A stretch of 64,000 nt of DNA from Saccharothrix tamanrassetensis (GTDB taxonomy: Bacteria > Actinomycetota > Actinomycetes > Mycobacteriales > Pseudonocardiaceae): NCBI RefSeq assembly GCF_014203665.1, contig NZ_JACHJN010000005.1, positions 248,001 through 312,000 on the forward strand, read 5' to 3'. Each line of letters opens with the position of its first letter. Positions within the stretch are counted from its first letter, which is position 1. This document shows positions 59,633-64,000 of the stretch, one piece after another. The position numbers and the translations under genes were made by a program. The notes below the pieces were generated by a model. It saw only the letters and a list, made by a program, of their open reading frames with translations, was not told the DNA's origin and made no database searches.

Positions 59633-60349
59633 TCAGTCGGCGGTGCTCGCCAGGTAGACGGTGCTGAGCGCGTCGCGTTGCTGCAAGGGGTTCGGGAAGC
59701 GGACGACCTCGGCCCTGGCTTGGGCGAAGTGGTCGGCCAGCACGGCGGTGAAGTCGTCGTCGGGCGGGTCGTTGGACCACAGCGCGAACACCCCGCCGGG
59801 GTGCAGCCGCCCGCGGAGGCGTTCGAGCCCGGCGGGTCGGTAGAAGTCGGCGTTGGTCGGGTGCAGCAGGTGGCGCGGCGAGTGGTCGATGTCGACGATG
59901 ATCGCGTGGAACAGCCGGCCGGGTGCGGTCGGGTCGTAGCCTCCGGCCGACCGCGACAGCGCGAAGAAGTCGGCGTGGACGAGTTCGCAGCGGGGGTCGC
60001 CGGCCAGTTCCTCCCCGCCGGGCAGGAGCCCCCGGCGGTGCCAGTCGATGACCTCGCCGAGCGCGTCGATGACGAGCATCGAGCGCACCTTGTCGTCGTC
60101 CAGCACGGTCCGTGCGGTGTACCCGAGCCCGAGGCCGCCCACGACCACGTCCAGCGGCGCGGGCAGGCCGGCGAGCGCCAGGCGGGCCAACTCCACCTCG
60201 GAGACGGTGAACAGGCTGGACATCAGGAACTCGTCGTCGAGCTTGATCTCGTGGACCTCGCGGTCGAAGACCGGATCCCAGCGCCGGCGCAGGACCAGCT
60301 CGCCCAGGGCCGTCCGACACCAGTCGAGTTCCTCGAAGCGTGCGCTCAT
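59633..60349 (-). CDS. Spermidine synthase-like protein
   Basis: A 238-aa methyltransferase-fold protein: DVVVGGLGLGYTARTVL (motif I), DALGEVIDWH and IIVDIDHSPRHLLHP (acid motif). The fold fits polyamine aminopropyltransferases, although length and motifs also allow an O-methyltransferase. ATG at 60349 with GGAGG. No decarboxylase is adjacent, so polyamine synthesis is not proven. Confidence 0.8.
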   Translation of the reverse strand: MSARFEELDWCRTALGELVLRRRWDPVFDREVHEIKLDDEFLMSSLFTVSEVELARLALAGLPAPLDVVVGGLGLGYTARTVLDDDKVRSMLVIDALGEVIDWHRRGLLPGGEELAGDPRCELVHADFFALSRSAGGYDPTAPGRLFHAIIVDIDHSPRHLLHPTNADFYRPAGLERLRGRLHPGGVFALWSNDPPDDDFTAVLADHFAQARAEVVRFPNPLQQRDALSTVYLASTAD

Positions 60350-60512
60350 CCGGTGAGCCTCCGGTGGGGTTCGCGGCGGCGGTGGCCGGTCCGGGGTGGA
60401 CCGTCCGGTGCGGTGGGCGCCGAGTGGGCTGCCCATGATGGCAGTGCCCGGTGGCGGGTGCCTCGCCGGTACCGCGCCGGACGACTCGGCGAGGGCCGGT
60501 CGTCGGGTGCCG

Positions 60513-61106
60513 TCACAGGTCGGGCCAGCCCCGCTGGAGGTGGGTGAAGGCGGTGTCCAGGGCGGCGCGCGGGTCCGGTTCGGTGCCCGCCAGGTCGGGG
60601 ATCTCCAGGACGTAGCGGGCCAGCAGGCGCAGGGAGAGGTCGTCGGCGTCACGGCCGGTCTCCTCGGCGATGACGCGGGTGAGTGCCGCTTCGCTGCCGG
60701 TCCACAGCGCCCTGGCGTAGGCGCGCAGGGCGGGGGTGCCGACCACCAGGGCGGTCACCCGTCGGTGCTGCGGGTCGGGCTCGGGCCGGAAGGGCCCGCG
60801 CGTGGCCAGGAAGTCCCGCAACGCGCGCAGCACCGGTGTGCCCTCGGGGCGGTCGCGCACGGCCGAGGTCAGCGCTGCCGCGCGCTCGTCGCCGTGGCCG
60901 AGGACCAGGGCCTCCTTCCCGCCGGGGAAGTGCGCGAACAACGTCGACACGGCCGTGTCCGCGGCGTCCGCGATCTCGGCGACGGTCACCCGGTCGAAGC
61001 CCCGCTCCAGGAACAGCCGCAGCGCCGCGGCGGACAGTGCCTGGCGGGTGGCTGCCTTCTTGCGTTCGCGCCGTCCGGGCGTCGGGGTCCGCGTCACACC
61101 CACCAC
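60513..61106 (-). CDS. TetR-family regulator
   Basis: A 197-aa TetR with HTH VTVAEIADAADTAVSTLFAHFPGGKEAL. Three in-frame GTG codons (61106, 61103, 61097) are possible starts, and none has a strong ribosome site. It is divergent from the SDR gene at 61209, which is its likely target. Confidence 0.87.
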   Translation of the reverse strand: MVGVTRTPTPGRRERKKAATRQALSAAALRLFLERGFDRVTVAEIADAADTAVSTLFAHFPGGKEALVLGHGDERAAALTSAVRDRPEGTPVLRALRDFLATRGPFRPEPDPQHRRVTALVVGTPALRAYARALWTGSEAALTRVIAEETGRDADDLSLRLLARYVLEIPDLAGTEPDPRAALDTAFTHLQRGWPDL

Positions 61107-61208
61107 GATACCCGAAGAAATCGGAGCAGTTGTGAAGTCATACTCTCTCTGAACTCGGAGCCACTTTGACTTTCTCGGACTGGCCGCCGTCGAACCGCAG
61201 GGAGCGCC

Positions 61209-62156
61209 ATGTCATCCGCAGTCCGGCCCCAGCCGTGGGACGTCCATCGCCTGCCGTCCGCCGAGGGCAGGACCTTCCTGGTCACCGGCGGCAACGCGGG
61301 AATCGGGTACTTCGTCGCCGAGCAGCTCGCCGGCACCGGGGCCACCGTCGTCCTGGGGAGCCGGGACGCCGCCAAGGCCGACACCGCGATGGCGTCGATC
61401 CGCTCCCGCGTCCCCCGCGCCGACGTCCGCCACCTCCGCCTGGACCTCTCCAACCTCTCCTCGCTCGAAGCGTCCGCGCGCGCACTGGACCTGGACCGGC
61501 TCGACGCGGTCGTGTGCAACGCGGGCGTGTTGCTCGACCAGTCGCCACGCCGGGAGACCGGCGACGGCCACGAGCTGATGTTCGCCACCAACCACCTCGG
61601 GCACTTCGCGCTGATCGCCCGGCTGGCGCCGCTGCTGGCCGCCACACCCGCGAGCCGCGTCGTCACCACCGGCAGCTTCGTCGCGAAGTCCGCTCGACTG
61701 GACTTCGCCGACCTCCGGTCCACGCGGGACTACCGACCCAAGCGCACCTACGCGCGGTCGAAACTGGCGCAGATGCTGTTCGCCTTCGAACTCGACCGCC
61801 GCCTGCGCGCCCTCGGCAGCACGACGCTGAGCGTGGTGAACCACCCCGGCGGCGCGCTCGACTCGCTCACGCCCGCACGTCCGCCGCTGCACGTCCGGAC
61901 CACCGGTCAACGGTTGCGCGGCCTGCCCGCCGGCGTCTTCGTGCAGGGAAAGCAGGCTGCCGCGTGGCCGGCGGTGCGCGCGGTTCTCGACCCGTCCGTC
62001 CGCGGCGGCCAACTGTGGGGCCCGAGAGTGCTCGGGCTGCGCGGTGAACCCCGGCTCGAACCCGTCCGAGGCCCACTGGCCGACATCGAGGCTGCCGCTC
62101 GACTGTGGACCGCGAGCGCCGAGCTCACCGGCGTCGATCCCGATTTCGCGGCGTAG
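61209..62156 (+). CDS. Short-chain dehydrogenase/reductase (SDR)
   Basis: A 315-aa SDR related to retinol dehydrogenase-like enzymes: cofactor motif LVTGGNAGIG, CNAG (VVCNAGVL), Ser near the active site (VVTTGSF) and YARSK. NADP-dependent alcohol/ketone oxidoreduction is expected. ATG 61209 has AGGGAGC upstream. The divergent TetR probably represses it. Confidence 0.9.
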   Translation: MSSAVRPQPWDVHRLPSAEGRTFLVTGGNAGIGYFVAEQLAGTGATVVLGSRDAAKADTAMASIRSRVPRADVRHLRLDLSNLSSLEASARALDLDRLDAVVCNAGVLLDQSPRRETGDGHELMFATNHLGHFALIARLAPLLAATPASRVVTTGSFVAKSARLDFADLRSTRDYRPKRTYARSKLAQMLFAFELDRRLRALGSTTLSVVNHPGGALDSLTPARPPLHVRTTGQRLRGLPAGVFVQGKQAAAWPAVRAVLDPSVRGGQLWGPRVLGLRGEPRLEPVRGPLADIEAAARLWTASAELTGVDPDFAA

Positions 62157-62255
62157 CAGGCACTACTACTGCGGGCGTGGGTTCGCGCATCGGGACATCG
62201 TTCCGGGACAAGCGTTTCCCGGTCCCAGTGGCGGCCGGCCGGTACGTGGACGGAT

Positions 62256-62286
62256 GCGGTCCACGGGCCCCGAACCCGTGGACCGC
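62256..62286. terminator. Hairpin terminator
   Basis: Perfect 12-bp stem GCGGTCCACGGG / CCCGTGGACCGC with a 7-nt loop between convergent SDR and CU044_5270 genes. Confidence 0.75.
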
Positions 62287-62321
62287 ACCCTCGCGGCCGG
62301 CCGTCCCCGAACGGCCGGGTG

Positions 62322-63362
62322 TCACCTGGTGGGCGCGACCCCGATCCGGTCGGCGACGCCGGTGGTCGTGGCGCTGAGCTGGCGGACGGTGCCCTTCTCC
62401 AGACTGCCGTCGTCCTCGGCGACCACCTGGCGCCAACCGATGAACCGCCCGTTGGACGGGTCGATGATGACCTCGGTGAAGTCGTCGTGGTAGCGGGCGC
62501 CCAAGGCGATGCCCTCGGCGCCGTCCAGGTTCGTGCGGTCCGCGGTGACCTGGATGCCCGGCACGTGCGCCAACGCGCGGTACAGGCGGGCGCGGTACTC
62601 GGCGGGCAGGCGACCGCTGCTCAGAGCGCCGCACGCGAGCGAGAACGCGCCCGCGTCACCGTTCCCCCCGTCGGCGACCAGCCGGTGGTACAGCGCTTCC
62701 GGGTCGGTGGGCAGCCCGGCCAGGAACTCCGGGATGGGGTTGCGCCAGTCGCCCGCCGCGCACTTGTCCGGCTGGCCGGCCGCCATGTAGGAGAAGTCAC
62801 CGCACGGGGCCCGGAACTCGCCGTTGCGCTGGGCGGGGTTGCCCGGCGGCGTCCCCTCGCCCTCCATGCCCGGCACCCAGTCGACCGGCCCGTCGTCCTG
62901 CTGCCGCTCCATCCACTCCTGGCGCGGGTCGGCCGGGATCCACTGCTCGTTCACCAGGCCGGAGGTCCAGGCGACGTCCTCGCCCACGGTCTTGGTCACC
63001 CCCCGGTACCGGCTGCGGATGTACCGGTACTGGGTGGGCGACAGCGGCTCGTCGGACACCGAGGCCGCCAGGTCGGCCGCGCGGTTGAGCGCGTCGGCGG
63101 CCGAGGCGGTGGGCGACGTCCCGGCACCGGTCAGGTCCAGGGACTGCACGACCACGCCCCCGGCGGCCAGCACGCCCACCGCCGCGGCGGCGGCCAGCCA
63201 CCGCGTGCGGCGGGGCTTGGACCGGGTCGCGGTCCTCGGCTCGGACAGCGCGGCGACCAGCCGCTGCCGGCCTTCGGCGAGCTCCCGGTCGGTCATCGCG
63301 GGTTCGTCGGCGACGGCGAGGTGGAGTGCGTCGTCGAGGAGTCGGTCCAACTTGTCAGCCAC
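62322..63362 (-). CDS. CU044_5270-type membrane protein (sigma-factor partner)
   Basis: A 346-aa single-pass protein. The cytoplasmic N-terminal 50 residues carry charged and helical segments (DDALHLAVADEPAMTDRELAEGRQRL). A membrane segment near 54-72 (WLAAAAAVGVLAAGGVVV) and a long outside domain follow. The gene overlaps the sigma-factor gene by 8 bp. The family commonly pairs with such sigma genes; it may sense outside signals, though a canonical anti-sigma motif is not seen. GTG 63362 with AGGGGG. Confidence 0.85.
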   Translation of the reverse strand: MADKLDRLLDDALHLAVADEPAMTDRELAEGRQRLVAALSEPRTATRSKPRRTRWLAAAAAVGVLAAGGVVVQSLDLTGAGTSPTASAADALNRAADLAASVSDEPLSPTQYRYIRSRYRGVTKTVGEDVAWTSGLVNEQWIPADPRQEWMERQQDDGPVDWVPGMEGEGTPPGNPAQRNGEFRAPCGDFSYMAAGQPDKCAAGDWRNPIPEFLAGLPTDPEALYHRLVADGGNGDAGAFSLACGALSSGRLPAEYRARLYRALAHVPGIQVTADRTNLDGAEGIALGARYHDDFTEVIIDPSNGRFIGWRQVVAEDDGSLEKGTVRQLSATTTGVADRIGVAPTR

Positions 63363-63990
63363 GGTCGTTCCCCCTGTGGTCGGTCGGGTGGAGGGCGGCG
63401 AGGCGGGTGCGCAGCCTCGCGCGGGCCCGGTGCAGTCGCGTGCGGACCGTCGCGACCGGGATGTCCAGCGCCACCGCGATCTCGGACGGGGTCAGTTCCG
63501 CCCAGGCGGTGAGCAGCAGCACGTCCCGCTCCTCGGACCGCAGGTCGGCGAGCATCCCGGTCAGCGGGCCGGCCAGCAGCGCCGCGTCGGCCAGGTCGGC
63601 CGCCCGGTCGCCGATGTCGGCCACGTCGAGCCGCCCGCCGTGCTCGCGGCTCCACGCGCGGAGCTTGCGCTCCTCGGTGCGGACGTGTCTGCGCAACAGG
63701 TTCGTGGCCACGCCGAACAGCCACGCCCGCAACGCGTCCGGCTCGTGCTCGTGGCCCGCGCGCCGGTCCCACAGCACCAGGAACGCCTCGGACACCACGT
63801 CGTGGGCGTCCTCGGTCCCGATGCGGCGGGCCACGTACCGGTGCAGCCTGGCGGCGGTCGACTCGTACAACGTCAGCAGCGCACTCTCGTCGAGCAGTCG
63901 CCGCGCAAGCGCCTCGGGCGCCACATCACTTCGCACACCGGTTCCTGCCCGCCGGGCTGCTCGGCGTTCCCGGCGGGTGACCACCGACAC
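63355..63990 (-). CDS. ECF-type RNA polymerase sigma factor
   Basis: A 211-aa sigma-70-family protein. Region 2 (LYESTAARLHRYVARRIGTEDAHDVVSEAFLVLWDRR) and region 4 (LTPSEIAVALDIPVATVRTRLHRARARL) are clear. GTG at 63990 is near the window end, and the frame stays open to the edge, so a start further upstream cannot be excluded. Overlaps the membrane-protein gene downstream. The two form a sigma/membrane-sensor operon. Confidence 0.9.
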   Translation of the reverse strand: MSVVTRRERRAARRAGTGVRSDVAPEALARRLLDESALLTLYESTAARLHRYVARRIGTEDAHDVVSEAFLVLWDRRAGHEHEPDALRAWLFGVATNLLRRHVRTEERKLRAWSREHGGRLDVADIGDRAADLADAALLAGPLTGMLADLRSEERDVLLLTAWAELTPSEIAVALDIPVATVRTRLHRARARLRTRLAALHPTDHRGNDRG

Positions 63991-64000
63991 ATCATCACAG

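Noticed and set aside
1..64000. Secondary-metabolite cluster around the P450 and efflux genes
   Set aside because: No polyketide, peptide, terpene or lanthipeptide core enzyme was found; only tailoring-type and transport genes.

Overview
This 64-kb window is high-GC chromosomal DNA of a filamentous-type actinomycete. Many starts are GTG, operons are tightly overlapped (ATGA, GTGA and TGATG junctions), and several families are actinobacterial in flavour: a DUF5753/DUF397 remnant, DUF574-type methyltransferase, PucR regulator, CU044_5270-type protein, and many small TetR, MarR and ArsR regulators. The order Pseudonocardiales is plausible, but the sequence alone does not prove it. No CRISPR array, rRNA, replication origin, transposase or prophage was seen. 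One tRNA (Arg, anticodon ACG) and one riboswitch (ZTP class, upstream of glyA) are present.

Region 1 (1-21 kb) is a large catabolic locus around a MarR regulator. To the left on the minus strand lies an acyl-CoA operon: HMG-CoA-lyase-like enzyme, enoyl-CoA hydratase, class III CoA-transferase, second enoyl-CoA hydratase, acyl-CoA ligase and nitronate monooxygenase. To the right is a ten-gene plus-strand operon: aldehyde dehydrogenase, class III aminotransferase, a spermidine/putrescine-type ABC importer with two lipoprotein binding proteins, a zinc alcohol dehydrogenase, a kinase/M23/phospholyase fusion and an amidohydrolase. Two similar 17-bp operators, one before each operon, suggest one regulator controls uptake of an amine-containing substrate, its deamination or dephosphorylation, oxidation to an acid, and CoA-dependent breakdown.

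Region 2 (21-29.5 kb) holds D-amino-acid dehydrogenase, PucR, methyltransferase and hydrolase genes, then an 813-bp gene-free stretch with two large stem-loops in inverted orientation, then an acyl-CoA carboxylase beta-subunit gene, a TPR protein and a decayed DUF5753/DUF397 gene. Region 3 (29.5-40 kb) has a von Willebrand A membrane protein with a small partner, a membrane protein with a SPOR-like end, riboswitch-controlled glyA, prolyl iminopeptidase, carotenoid oxygenase, a carbohydrate-binding-type protein, an ankyrin protein and methyltransferases.

Region 4 (40-47.3 kb) is a drug-efflux and P450 island: two DHA2-type exporters, three TetR regulators, one MarR regulator and a cytochrome P450. 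Region 5 (47.3-64 kb) contains DoxX and beta-propeller proteins, an ArsR/arsenate-reductase-like fusion with a chromate transporter, a beta-helix-like repeat protein, a Tat-exported PHP phosphoesterase-like protein, tRNA-Arg, a small ArsR/SRPBCC/DUF899 operon with clear tandem operators, an ArsR-acetyltransferase fusion divergent from a flavoprotein (arsenic-type context), a spermidine-synthase-like protein, a TetR/SDR pair and a sigma-factor operon that reaches the window edge.

The most unusual signal is a family of long stem-loops at 26129-26255, 26453-26588 and 42507-42579. They have unrelated stem sequences that nevertheless pair almost perfectly, and they share the same 9-nt apical loop (ACGCTYTTC). 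This looks like a dispersed structured repeat or structured RNA.
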